Positions 42,413 through 51,227 of a DNA stretch of 64,000 bases are shown piece after piece; positions within the stretch are counted from its first letter, which is position 1, and every line of letters starts with the position of its first letter. Source of the stretch: Ruminococcaceae bacterium UBA7101 (GTDB lineage: Bacteria; Bacillota; Clostridia; Oscillospirales; Acutalibacteraceae); NCBI GenBank assembly GCA_002493325.1, contig DKYL01000004.1:1-64000 (forward strand), read 5' to 3'. The notes under the pieces are model-generated. The model saw only the letters and a list, made by a program, of their open reading frames with translations. It did no database searches and was not told the DNA's origin. Both the position numbers and the translations under genes were made by a program.

Positions 42413-42433
42413 AGGTCATACTTTATTTTAATC

Positions 42434-42928
42434 TTAATAACTATCCACCTCATAAAAAATCTGTTTTTTCCATTCCTCAGCCAGTCTGTCCTCACTCCAC
42501 GATGCATTGGCAGGACTTGTAGAGGGCAGATATATCGCTTTGATACCGGCTTCTTTTTCAATATATTTTTTGTAAAGATTCTCAGCCTTTTTGCCGTTAA
42601 CAAAAATTCTGTCAACCTGCGAATGGTTAAGAATAACACTTATGTCATTGGGAACAACATTTTTTATGGAGCTGTCGGAGGAGCCCTCAATTTCACAGGA
42701 ATGAATGACATCCCACAGTGCAAAATGATTAGACAATATCAGCTGCGTTTTCTCCTCAATGGACACAGGGACATCACTGTCACAAATTCTTGCCATAACA
42801 CGCCAAAAGCGGTTTTGCGGATGGCTGTAAAAGAAGCACATTTCCCTTGACTTTACTGACGGAAAAGTTCCTAAAATAAGTGTTTTTGAATTTTCATCAT
42901 ATATAGGTTTTACAGGATGTGTTAACAT
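42434..42928 (-). CDS. DNA-deoxyinosine glycosylase (UDG family 6)
   Basis: 164 residues of the uracil-DNA glycosylase superfamily. Motif 1 LILGTFPSVKSRE with FYSHPQNRFWRVM, and motif 2 LPSTSPANA, match hypoxanthine-DNA glycosylases that remove deaminated adenine. Asn in the SHPQNRFW stretch is the likely catalytic residue of this family. Cytoplasmic base-excision repair. Single gene, divergent from the SOD gene. Confidence 0.85.
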   Translation of the reverse strand: MLTHPVKPIYDENSKTLILGTFPSVKSREMCFFYSHPQNRFWRVMARICDSDVPVSIEEKTQLILSNHFALWDVIHSCEIEGSSDSSIKNVVPNDISVILNHSQVDRIFVNGKKAENLYKKYIEKEAGIKAIYLPSTSPANASWSEDRLAEEWKKQIFYEVDSY

Positions 42929-43026
42929 ATTTCACCTCGGAATTTTTCATTATACCAGCACGGAACCGTTAATTTGTAATAATCGTACCAAATCTATCAT
43001 TTATAATATATCACACTGCAAAATCT

Positions 43027-43055
43027 TTGTAAACAACACAAAATGCGATTATATA
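43027..43055 (+). promoter_or_regulatory. Promoter of the SOD gene
   Basis: TTGTAA, 17-base spacer, TATATA, about 75 bases before the start codon; the rest of 42929-43129 shows no gene. Confidence 0.4.
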
Positions 43056-43129
43056 CAGGTTATGCTTATTTTTGATTTCATTTCACATTATACGGTCGCC
43101 TTATGAATACAATAAAACGGAGGGATAAT

Positions 43130-43621
43130 ATGGATAACAAATTGTTTTTTGAAAATGTAAGCTCTGCTTTAGTATCGGTTTTGTGCAAAAAACCGCAGGC
43201 TTATGCTGAAATCAAAGGCAGCAAGGATTATAAAGATATTTCAGGTATGGTTAAATTCTATCAGACTGCGAATGGTGCTTTGGTTTATACTGTTATTGCC
43301 GGATTACCCGAGGGCAACAGCTTTCACGGTTTTCATATTCACGAGGGTGAAAAATGCAGCGGTAACAGCGATGACCCCTTTGCAGATGTAAAATCACATT
43401 ATAATCCGAATCATACGGAGCACCCCAATCACGCAGGTGATTTGCCGCCGCTGATGAATAATAACGGTTTTGCTCTTTCCGTATTCATAACTGACAGATT
43501 TACTGTTAAGGATGTTATCGGAAAAACTATGATTATACACGAAAAGGCGGATGATTTCACAACACAGCCGTCGGGAAATTCAGGTAAAAAGCTTGCCTGC
43601 GGTAAAATCATTGCAGAATAG
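43130..43621 (+). CDS. Cu/Zn superoxide dismutase family protein
   Basis: 163 residues from ATG 43130, after CGGAGGG. Metal ligands of the family are present: Cu His pair in FHGFHIHEG, bridging and Zn His/Asp in HYNPNHTEHPNHAGD, and the last Cu His in MIIHEKADD. The disulfide Cys are in EKCSG and LACGK. Unlike most bacterial members there is no signal peptide, so the protein would be cytoplasmic. Disproportionation of superoxide is the family reaction; in a strict anaerobe it would serve oxygen tolerance. Confidence 0.85.
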   Translation: MDNKLFFENVSSALVSVLCKKPQAYAEIKGSKDYKDISGMVKFYQTANGALVYTVIAGLPEGNSFHGFHIHEGEKCSGNSDDPFADVKSHYNPNHTEHPNHAGDLPPLMNNNGFALSVFITDRFTVKDVIGKTMIIHEKADDFTTQPSGNSGKKLACGKIIAE

Positions 43622-43662
43622 AAATACAGGAATACTGTGTATTTTACAGTATTCCTGTATTT
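43622..43662. terminator. Bidirectional terminator between SOD and MFS genes
   Basis: AAATACAGGAATACTGT and ACAGTATTCCTGTATTT, perfect 17-bp stem between convergent genes, with A/T-rich flanks. Confidence 0.8.
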
Positions 43663-44913
43663 CTATTTTATAAACCTATTCCATTTGAAATTTGATAAAA
43701 ACGAGAACAACGCTGTCATAAATGCAGCCGCAATCCAGATTATGATAACGGCATTCCAGCCTGCTTTTTCGGAAACTGCGCCGAATCCATAAGAGGATAC
43801 CGCACATCCGATATGGGCTGCCGAATTCAATATTCCGCTGACGCTTGACGTACAGGAGAATTTTGAAAATCTGACAGGTACAAGGGAAATAATCAGATAA
43901 TTGAGTGCATACATAACAGAGGTGGTCAGAGCAAGCAATACAATAATCACATAAACAGACATTCTGTTTTTCAGCAGAAGCAAAAGAAGCGGTACCAGTG
44001 CCAAGGCGCCGACAACACCTGCCGTCTTCATTTCGTTTTCACCAAGCTTCTTATAAAGCGGAACAACTGCATATGCACCGAAAGCATTGAACACCGGCAG
44101 AACTATGGTAAGGAAAATGGAAAAAGAAGGGGAAACGCCATAAAGCTCCGTTATCATTGTGGGAACCCAGTTGGTTATTCCGTCACGAATCATTCCGTGA
44201 AGGAAGGAGGGCAGCATAATAATGAAAAGACCGCTGAGCAACGCCAGTGATACTATACCCTGCTTTCCTTTTGTTTCATTATTTTTTTGCTTTATATCAG
44301 GCATCTGTTCTTTGGTTTTAACCGTCAAATCTTTTTTTGAACAAAGCAGCACCAGAACAACAAGAACGGCTGAAAGAACAATAATTATTCCGCCACTGAT
44401 AAACACAAGCTGCCAACCTGAATATTTAATAATAAAGGTTGATAAAAGATAAGCACATATTGTTCCGACAGGCAGTGACAGTGAAACATTTAAAATAGCT
44501 TTTTTGCTAAGGCTTTTGTCAATCGTTTCGGAAAACACTCTTAAAATCGGTGACCAGAGCATAGACTGAAACAAGCCGTTTGCTCCCCATATGACAAGCA
44601 TTACAGGCATACTGCCTGCAAGGGGCATAAGAAAGCAGCAAAGTCCTCCTGCCGCAGCACCGAAAATAATCATAAGAAACGGATTGACCTTATCACCGAT
44701 TAAACCGCTGATTAGCTGACCTACACCATAGCAAATAAAAAATGCTGTGCCCACCAAGCCGATTTCACCCTTACTGAAATGACCTTCAGCCACAATAGGA
44801 GCAATTGCCGCCGCATAGCAGGTTCTGATAAAATAAGACGCTGCATAAACAATCCACAAAACAGCAACGATTAACTTGCTTTTTTTATAGTCCCTGATAA
44901 TATACTGTGTCAT
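43663..44913 (-). CDS. MFS transporter, OPA (GlpT/UhpT-like) type
   Basis: 416 residues, 12 predicted helices. The N-terminal segment YFIRTCYAAAIAPI and SKGEIGLVGTAFFICYGVGQLISG resemble organophosphate:phosphate antiporters. A polar loop (about 200-225) separates the halves. It probably moves a phosphorylated metabolite. Its start overlaps the phosphatase-superfamily gene upstream by 4 bases, so the transporter probably handles that enzyme's substrate or product. Confidence 0.82.
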   Translation of the reverse strand: MTQYIIRDYKKSKLIVAVLWIVYAASYFIRTCYAAAIAPIVAEGHFSKGEIGLVGTAFFICYGVGQLISGLIGDKVNPFLMIIFGAAAGGLCCFLMPLAGSMPVMLVIWGANGLFQSMLWSPILRVFSETIDKSLSKKAILNVSLSLPVGTICAYLLSTFIIKYSGWQLVFISGGIIIVLSAVLVVLVLLCSKKDLTVKTKEQMPDIKQKNNETKGKQGIVSLALLSGLFIIMLPSFLHGMIRDGITNWVPTMITELYGVSPSFSIFLTIVLPVFNAFGAYAVVPLYKKLGENEMKTAGVVGALALVPLLLLLLKNRMSVYVIIVLLALTTSVMYALNYLIISLVPVRFSKFSCTSSVSGILNSAAHIGCAVSSYGFGAVSEKAGWNAVIIIWIAAAFMTALFSFLSNFKWNRFIK

Positions 44914-45800
44914 TTGATAAGTGCCTCAATTGGTTTTGATAATGCCAGAAAAGTTGTTCTGTCCTCAATTCTCTGTGTGCCGTGGCGTATGGAATGACCA
45001 CCGTGATCCGAAGCAATTAAAACAAGCCAGTCTTCATCATCAAATGACTTTCTTTTCTTAATGGTTTCAAGAAGATTATAGGATATTCTGTCAAGGTTGC
45101 AAATGCCGCTGACATAACGGTAATTACGGTCATCAAAGCCTGTGTCGTGACCGTTATAATCAGGATTTTCATATATCCCGAATATGAAGTCATCGTCACT
45201 TTCAATTCGCTGAATCAAATGATTATGCAGTTCTTCATCTGTTTCAAGCTTATAGAAATAATACGGAAGATTCTTTTTTTCTGTAAGCTGAATTTCTTTA
45301 ACATATGTATTATCAAAGTGAATATTCCAAATGGCACTGAAGGAACACTTATAGCCCTGCTGCGATAAGGTCATAAGTGCTGTGGGATAATCCTCACCCA
45401 GACTCCACTCAATACCATATCTGCCTTTCCCCTTCATCCATTTTCCGCACAGAGCCGATGCCCAGCCCTGAGAGGTACTGGTTTCCTGCGGTGATGACTT
45501 TTCACCGCCGACATAGGTAATGTAAAGTCCACCATTACGCTTCAATGCATTGACTGCACTGTAAATTGCAGACTCATTGCAGCCGCTTACCTTGCTGTCA
45601 TTGCTTTTAACCAAGTATTTCATAGCATCACCGCGGCAGCCGTCCCATCCGATAAAAATACACTTTGGTTTTTTATCCGACTTTTTAAAATGGTTAACAA
45701 TCGCATCCTTGATTACGGTCTGGGGCATGCGCTCCTCGTAGCTGTTGCTGAAAAGTCCTTCGGCACTGATTGCTTTTATATACTTTTTATCACTGAACAT
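44910..45800 (-). CDS. Alkaline-phosphatase-superfamily hydrolase, cytoplasmic
   Basis: 296 residues and no signal peptide. Motifs: Asp in IGWDGCRGDAM, ETSTSQGWASALCG around the nucleophile Thr/Ser, NGHDTGF and ASDHGGHSIRHG for metal binding. A paralogue of the lipoprotein at 34353 (shared MPQTVIxxxIxxHF and GHDTGF), but cytoplasmic. Probably hydrolyses phosphodiesters or phosphates delivered by the OPA-type transporter. Lies 17 bases after the AraC gene's stop, so all three may form one transcript. Confidence 0.8.
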   Translation of the reverse strand: MFSDKKYIKAISAEGLFSNSYEERMPQTVIKDAIVNHFKKSDKKPKCIFIGWDGCRGDAMKYLVKSNDSKVSGCNESAIYSAVNALKRNGGLYITYVGGEKSSPQETSTSQGWASALCGKWMKGKGRYGIEWSLGEDYPTALMTLSQQGYKCSFSAIWNIHFDNTYVKEIQLTEKKNLPYYFYKLETDEELHNHLIQRIESDDDFIFGIYENPDYNGHDTGFDDRNYRYVSGICNLDRISYNLLETIKKRKSFDDEDWLVLIASDHGGHSIRHGTQRIEDRTTFLALSKPIEALIK

Positions 45801-45817
45801 AACTGCTCCCCTTTATT

Positions 45818-46660
45818 TTAAATCTGTGCATTCCTGAAAGCTGTCGGGCATACACCCTTATATTTAGCAAAGGTCTTTGAAAAATAGCTCATATCATTAA
45901 AACCGCAGCTAAGTGCAATTTCGGTAACAGAATCCTCCGTCAGCAGCAACCGCTCCCCTGCCTGTTCTATGCGGTAATAATTAAGATACTCAATCGGTGT
46001 CTTGCCTGTCATGGATGAAAAAGCACGGCAGAAATACCTTGGTGCCATATCCGCAACCTCGGCAAGCTCCTGAAGCGTTACAGTATTTTCATAATTGTCA
46101 CGTATATAAGCGAGTACATTTTTCAGGCGTATAATCTGTCGGCGTTTTTTAGGGACAGAATCCGATGTTGTCTTCAAGCCAATCAGACTGCCCATAAGCT
46201 GCCACATTAAGCCGACAGTGGTCCATTCATACCCCTTCTGCTCACGCTCCATAGAATCAAAAAGCATATCCGCAAGCTCTGCCTGCCTGCTGCCCTTTCT
46301 GAACACCCCTGTGCACCCCCGCTCATCAGCCATAAATTCTGCTGCACTGCGTGCACACACAGGTGTATCGTGAAGAAGTGTTCCCAAATCAAAAACAACA
46401 CACTCATAAATACAGTCATTCGGTATGCCGCCGTGAACAACACCGTCACCTATCCAGGCACAGTCACCTGCCGACATCTGATAATCCTTGCCGTCAACCG
46501 AAAGATAAAAATGACCCTGCATAATCAGAATCAATTCATATTCCAAATGCCAGTGAAGGGGCATCTGATACCTTGGTGATGAGGCATCAACATAATATAG
46601 CTCAATAGGGAAATCAAAGGTTCCTCTTTTTTTATTTTCATAAAGCTCGCTGTAATTCAT
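45818..46660 (-). CDS. AraC-family transcriptional regulator
   Basis: 280 residues from ATG 46660. N-terminal cupin sensing domain (MPLHWHLEYELILIMQGHFYLSVDG) and C-terminal double HTH (about 185-280: VTLQELAEVADMAPRYFCRAFSSMTG, SVTEIALSCGFNDMSYFSKTF). Divergent from the fucose operon, which starts 134 bases away, so it is the likely activator of fucA-fucI with L-fucose or fuculose-1-phosphate as inducer. It also leads the phosphatase/MFS pair. Confidence 0.88.
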   Translation of the reverse strand: MNYSELYENKKRGTFDFPIELYYVDASSPRYQMPLHWHLEYELILIMQGHFYLSVDGKDYQMSAGDCAWIGDGVVHGGIPNDCIYECVVFDLGTLLHDTPVCARSAAEFMADERGCTGVFRKGSRQAELADMLFDSMEREQKGYEWTTVGLMWQLMGSLIGLKTTSDSVPKKRRQIIRLKNVLAYIRDNYENTVTLQELAEVADMAPRYFCRAFSSMTGKTPIEYLNYYRIEQAGERLLLTEDSVTEIALSCGFNDMSYFSKTFAKYKGVCPTAFRNAQI

Positions 46661-46734
46661 AATCGACCGCCAAAAAGTGAATATTGTCATATTATAACGC
46701 TATTATTGCACAAGCACGGAGTAAAAAAATACAA

Positions 46735-46740
46735 TATAAT
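46735..46740 (+). promoter_or_regulatory. -10 box of the fucose operon promoter
   Basis: TATAAT lies 55 bases before the fucA start; there is no good -35 hexamer at 17 bases (AAGCAC), typical of a promoter that needs an activator such as the divergent AraC protein. Confidence 0.45.
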
Positions 46741-46794
46741 ATAAGTAGCATAGCATATGCTTATTAAATTGTCAATTATGGAAAGGAAAAATCA

Positions 46795-47508
46795 ATGCAA
46801 AATCCGGATGAAATAAAAACACAGATATGTGATGTGTGTCATAAAATGTGGCAGCTTGGATGGGTTGCCGCCAATGACGGAAACGTGAGTGTAAGGCTTG
46901 AAAACGGAAATATTTTGGCAACACCCACAGGAATCAGCAAATCCTTTATCACGCCCGAAAAGCTTGTACTGCTTGACAGTGAAGGAAATATTCTTGAGGC
47001 AAAGGAGGGCTACCGCCCGTCAAGCGAAATCAAAATGCACCTTCGCTGCTATGACAAGCGTGACGATGTAATGAGTGTTATTCACGCGCACCCACCGGGT
47101 GCAACAGGCTTTGCCGTTGCACACAAAGCAATGGATATGTACAATATGATTGAGGATGTAGCTGTTATAGGCTCTGTACCTCTCACCCCTTATGGTACTC
47201 CCTCAACCGTTGAAGTGCCGAATGCCATTGAGCCATATCTTGAGGAGCACGATGTGATGCTGCTTGAAAACCACGGTGCACTTGCAGTAGGCAGTGATGT
47301 TATCACCGCCTTTTACAGAATGGAAAGTCTTGAGCTTTGGGCAAAAATCACAATCAACGCTGTTATCTTGGGCGGAAGTCACGACATCAGCAAGGAAAAT
47401 GTGCAGAAGCTGATTGACCTGAGAGGCTACTATAAGGTAACAGGAAGACATCCCGGTCACAAGGTATTCAACCCCGATGATCAGATGCTTCACAAAACTG
47501 AGAACTAA
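46795..47508 (+). CDS. fucA: L-fuculose-phosphate aldolase (class II aldolase)
   Basis: 237 residues. Class II aldolase/adducin fold: GNVSVRLENGNILATPTG, RPSSEIKMH (catalytic Glu region), the zinc pair in VIHAHPPGATGF and LLENHGALAVG. Splits L-fuculose-1-phosphate to dihydroxyacetone phosphate and L-lactaldehyde. First gene of the fucose operon, start after GGAAAGGAAAAATCA. Confidence 0.9.
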   Translation: MQNPDEIKTQICDVCHKMWQLGWVAANDGNVSVRLENGNILATPTGISKSFITPEKLVLLDSEGNILEAKEGYRPSSEIKMHLRCYDKRDDVMSVIHAHPPGATGFAVAHKAMDMYNMIEDVAVIGSVPLTPYGTPSTVEVPNAIEPYLEEHDVMLLENHGALAVGSDVITAFYRMESLELWAKITINAVILGGSHDISKENVQKLIDLRGYYKVTGRHPGHKVFNPDDQMLHKTEN

Positions 47509-47522
47509 TCAAGGAGGTTACT

Positions 47523-47960
47523 ATGCTTAAAGGTATTCCAAACATAATTTCACCTGACCTTTTAAAAGCACTGAGCCAGATGGGTCACGGTGACGAGCTT
47601 GTTATTGCAGACGGCAATTTCCCCAGCCACAGCGTTGGTAAAAATGCAATCGTTATCCGTGCAGACGGTCACGGCGTGCCTGAAATACTTGATGCAATAC
47701 TTCAGCTTATTCCGCTGGATACATACACAGAAAAGCCTGTGGCACTTATGGAGGTTGTACCCGGTGACACCTGCGGTACACCGACAATCTGGAAAGAATA
47801 TGAAGAGATACTTGACAGGCACGAGCCTGCGCACCACGATATTGAATATACCGAACGCTTTGCATTTTATGAGCGTGCCAAGGATGCATATTTAATTATC
47901 GCCACAGGTGAAAAAGCAATTTATGCAAATATTCTTTTAAAAAAGGGTGTAGTAAAATGA
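47523..47960 (+). CDS. fucU: L-fucose mutarotase
   Basis: 145 residues of the RbsD/FucU family: MLKGIPNIISPDLLKALSQMGHGDELVIADGNFP holds the substrate His 22 and the Asp. VVRADGHGVPEIL and the Tyr-rich end complete the fold. Interconverts anomers of L-fucose before isomerisation. RBS AAGGAGG. Ends with a 4-base overlap with the kinase gene. Confidence 0.92.
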   Translation: MLKGIPNIISPDLLKALSQMGHGDELVIADGNFPSHSVGKNAIVIRADGHGVPEILDAILQLIPLDTYTEKPVALMEVVPGDTCGTPTIWKEYEEILDRHEPAHHDIEYTERFAFYERAKDAYLIIATGEKAIYANILLKKGVVK

Positions 47961-49375
47961 AGACTGTTTTAGCCTTTGATTTCGGTGCATCAAGCGGACG
48001 TGCCATAAAAGCTGTCTATGACGGAAATCAAATCAGTTATAAAGAAATCCACCGATTTGAGAATATCCCTTTGACAACAGACGGTCATATCTGCCACAAT
48101 ACAGATATGATACTTGAAGAGGTGAAAAAAGCAATTGACAAAGCGGAGCGCATTGACGCTCTCGCTTTTGATACCTGGGGCGTTGACTATGGTCTGCTTG
48201 ATTCTGACGGAAAGCTGATTCACACCCCCTTTCACTATCGTGACACACGCACAAGCGGCATACCGGAAAAGGCTTATGACAAAATGCCTGCAAGCACACT
48301 TTACAGTGAAACAGGCAATCAGATTATGAACATCAACACGCTGTTTCAGCTTCTGATCGATGAAAACACAAAAAAAGCCGACAAGCTTTTATTTATGCCT
48401 GATTTATTCTGCTATATGCTCACAGGCAATATGGCGTGTGAAAAGAGTATTGCGTCAACCTCGCAAATGCTGAGTCCGAAAACACAAAGTTGGAGCAACG
48501 CTGTGCTTGAAGCCTTCGGCATTGACAGGAATATTTTCCCTCCCTTGTGTGAAAGCGGTTCGGTTAACGGTACATACAAGGATATAAAGGTCATTACGGT
48601 TGCAGGTCACGATACACAGTGTGCTGTTGCCGCAATGCCCTGCACAAAGGACAATACTGCATTTTTATCCTGCGGTACCTGGTCTTTGATTGGCTGTGAG
48701 CTTGATGCGCCTGTTGTCACTGATGAAAGCAATACGCTTGCACTTTCAAACGAGCTTGGTGCAAACGGTAAAATAAATTATTTGAAAAACATCAGCGGTT
48801 TATGGCTCATTCAGGAAACCAAAAGAGATTTTGCCAAAAGCGGAAAAAGCTACAGCTACAACGAGCTTGAACAGCTTGCCAAAGCCAGTGAGCCATTCAA
48901 ATGCTTTATTGACCCTGATGATTCGTTGCTTTCGGCTCACGGCAATCTGCCTGATAAGATAAAAGAATACTGCAAGGTGACAAATCAGCAGATACCGGAA
49001 ACAGTCGGTGAAATTGTGCGCTGTATTTATGAAAGCCTTGCGTTAAAATACAGATACGCATTAAAACAGATTTCAAAATGCACAGGCAGGAAATTTGAGG
49101 TGCTTCATCTGCTTGGCGGTGGCACAAAGGACGGATTTTTGTGTCAACTGACTGCAGACAGCATTGATATGCCTGTTGTTGCAGGACCTGTTGAGGCAAC
49201 AGCGCTCGGCAACATAATTCTGCAGTTGATTGCTTTGGGCGAAATAGAGAATATTGACGAGGGCAGACAGCTGATTTCCAAAACACATAAGCTTAATCAC
49301 TTCAATCCGTCGCATACCGATGAATGGGATTCGGCGTATGACAGATTTGTAAGTATTATAGAAAATAAAAATTAA
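47957..49375 (+). CDS. fucK: L-fuculokinase (rhamnulokinase-like FGGY kinase)
   Basis: 472 residues of the FGGY kinase family: [12 protein letters not shown] (phosphate 1), [38 protein letters not shown] and [17 protein letters not shown] (adenosine). By sequence type it is closer to rhamnulokinase than to E. coli FucK. From its place between fucU and fucI it should phosphorylate L-fuculose, though L-rhamnulose cannot be excluded. Overlaps fucU by 4 bases. Confidence 0.85.
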   Translation: MKTVLAFDFGASSGRAIKAVYDGNQISYKEIHRFENIPLTTDGHICHNTDMILEEVKKAIDKAERIDALAFDTWGVDYGLLDSDGKLIHTPFHYRDTRTSGIPEKAYDKMPASTLYSETGNQIMNINTLFQLLIDENTKKADKLLFMPDLFCYMLTGNMACEKSIASTSQMLSPKTQSWSNAVLEAFGIDRNIFPPLCESGSVNGTYKDIKVITVAGHDTQCAVAAMPCTKDNTAFLSCGTWSLIGCELDAPVVTDESNTLALSNELGANGKINYLKNISGLWLIQETKRDFAKSGKSYSYNELEQLAKASEPFKCFIDPDDSLLSAHGNLPDKIKEYCKVTNQQIPETVGEIVRCIYESLALKYRYALKQISKCTGRKFEVLHLLGGGTKDGFLCQLTADSIDMPVVAGPVEATALGNIILQLIALGEIENIDEGRQLISKTHKLNHFNPSHTDEWDSAYDRFVSIIENKN

Positions 49376-49388
49376 CGGAGGTAAAACA

Positions 49389-51173
49389 ATGATATATCCA
49401 AAAATCGGTATAAGACCTGTTATTGACGGACGCTGGGGCGGTGTTCGTGAAAGCCTTGAGCAGCAGACCATGGGCATGGCTGAGGCGGCTGCAAAGCTTA
49501 TTGAAGGTACACTTAAATACCCTGACGGCACACCTGTTCAGTGCGTAATCAGTGAAACCACAATCGGCGGAGGTGCTGAGGCTGCAAAATGTGCAGACCA
49601 GTTTTCTAAAGAAAATGTTACGGCAACACTCAGTGTTACACCCTGCTGGTGCTACGGCTCCGAAACCTTTGATATGGACCCACAGACCATCAAAGCTGTA
49701 TGGGGCTTTAACGGAACAGAGCGTCCCGGTGCAGTTTATCTTGCTGCTGTTATGGCGGCATATGCACAGAAGGGACTGCCCGCATTTTCCATTTACGGTC
49801 ACGATGTACAGGACATTGATGACAGAACAATCCCTGCTGACGTAGCAGAAAAGATTTTGCGCTTTGCACGTGCATCTGTTGCAATCGGCTGGATGAAAAA
49901 CAAGTCATACGTTAATCTCGGCGGTATTGCAATGGGTATTGCAGGAAGCTACTGCAATGCAGATATGTTTCAGAACTATTTCGGAATCCGTGCAGAATGG
50001 GTTGATATGACCGAAATTGTTCGCCGAATTACACTTGAAATTTATGACCATGATGAATATGACAAGGCTTTCAAATGGGTTAAGGAAAACTGCAAAGAGG
50101 GCTTCGACCTCAACGAAGGCAAAAACCTGCCTGAAATCATAACAAAATCCAAGGTTGTTCCTGCTGATAAGGACTGGGAGTTCATCACAAAAATGACCAT
50201 CATCATCCGTGATATTCTTTACGGCAACAAGAAGCTTGATGAAATGGGCTGGCACGAGGAAGCACTGGGCAAAAATGCAATTGCAGGCGGCTTTCAGGGT
50301 CAGAGAAACTGGACAGACTGGCTGCCGAACGCAGACTTCACAGAAGCTATTATGGCATCCACCTTTGACTGGAACGGACCGAAAGCGCCTACCCCATTTG
50401 CTACCGAAAATGACACACTTAACGGCGTAGCTATGATGCTTGGCACGCTTGTTTCAGGCTCAGCACCATGCTTCCACGATGTACGTACCTATTGGAGTCC
50501 TGAGGCTTGTGAAAGAGTTACAGGTGTTAAGCCTGACGGCGTAGCAAAAAACGGATTTATTCACCTTATTAATTCAGGCGCAACTGCTCTTGACGGCAGC
50601 GGTGCAAGCAAAAACAATAATGGTGAGGGCTGTATGAAGCCATTCTGGGAAATGACACAGGATGACATCAAGGCTTGTCTTAATGCAACTGACTGGTGCA
50701 GAGCAAACTATGAATACTTCCGTGGCGGCGGTTTTTCAAGCCATTTCCGCTGCAAGGCTGAAATGCCTGTTACAATGCTCCGTGTCAATGTGATTGACGG
50801 TATCGGTCCTGTTTTACAGCTTGCTGAAGGCTACACGGCTGATTTACCTGATGAAATCCATAACACCATCGACAAGCGTACCGACCCATCCTGGCCTACA
50901 ACCTGGTTTGTACCAAACCTTACAGGCGAGGGTGCTTTTAAGGATGTTTACAGCGTTATGGCGAACTGGGGTGCAAACCACGGTGTAACTGTTTACGGTC
51001 ACGTTGGTGCTGATCTCATTACACTGGCATCCATGCTTCGTATTCCTGTTAATATGCACAATGTGTCTGATGACAGGATTTTCCGTCCGCATTGCTGGTC
51101 ATCCTTCGGAACTGAGGATAAGCAGTCTGCCGACTACCGTGCCTGTGCAACCTACGGTCCGATGTATAAATAA
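49389..51173 (+). CDS. fucI: L-fucose isomerase
   Basis: 594 residues, full length. Characteristic stretches [61 protein letters not shown] and the late [20 protein letters not shown] Mn-dependent enzyme that converts L-fucose to L-fuculose in the cytoplasm. Last gene of the operon, after GGAGGTAAAACA, followed by a terminator. Confidence 0.95.
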   Translation: MIYPKIGIRPVIDGRWGGVRESLEQQTMGMAEAAAKLIEGTLKYPDGTPVQCVISETTIGGGAEAAKCADQFSKENVTATLSVTPCWCYGSETFDMDPQTIKAVWGFNGTERPGAVYLAAVMAAYAQKGLPAFSIYGHDVQDIDDRTIPADVAEKILRFARASVAIGWMKNKSYVNLGGIAMGIAGSYCNADMFQNYFGIRAEWVDMTEIVRRITLEIYDHDEYDKAFKWVKENCKEGFDLNEGKNLPEIITKSKVVPADKDWEFITKMTIIIRDILYGNKKLDEMGWHEEALGKNAIAGGFQGQRNWTDWLPNADFTEAIMASTFDWNGPKAPTPFATENDTLNGVAMMLGTLVSGSAPCFHDVRTYWSPEACERVTGVKPDGVAKNGFIHLINSGATALDGSGASKNNNGEGCMKPFWEMTQDDIKACLNATDWCRANYEYFRGGGFSSHFRCKAEMPVTMLRVNVIDGIGPVLQLAEGYTADLPDEIHNTIDKRTDPSWPTTWFVPNLTGEGAFKDVYSVMANWGANHGVTVYGHVGADLITLASMLRIPVNMHNVSDDRIFRPHCWSSFGTEDKQSADYRACATYGPMYK

Positions 51174-51185
51174 TAACGAAATACT

Positions 51186-51226
51186 AAAATCCCTGTGGAA
51201 TGTTGATTTTCCATAGGGATTTTTTT
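51186..51226. terminator. Bidirectional terminator between fucI and the P-type ATPase
   Basis: AAAATCCCTGTGGAA and TTCCATAGGGATTTT pair with one G-U and end in a T-run on the plus side; it serves both convergent genes. Confidence 0.8.
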
Positions 51227-51227
51227 G

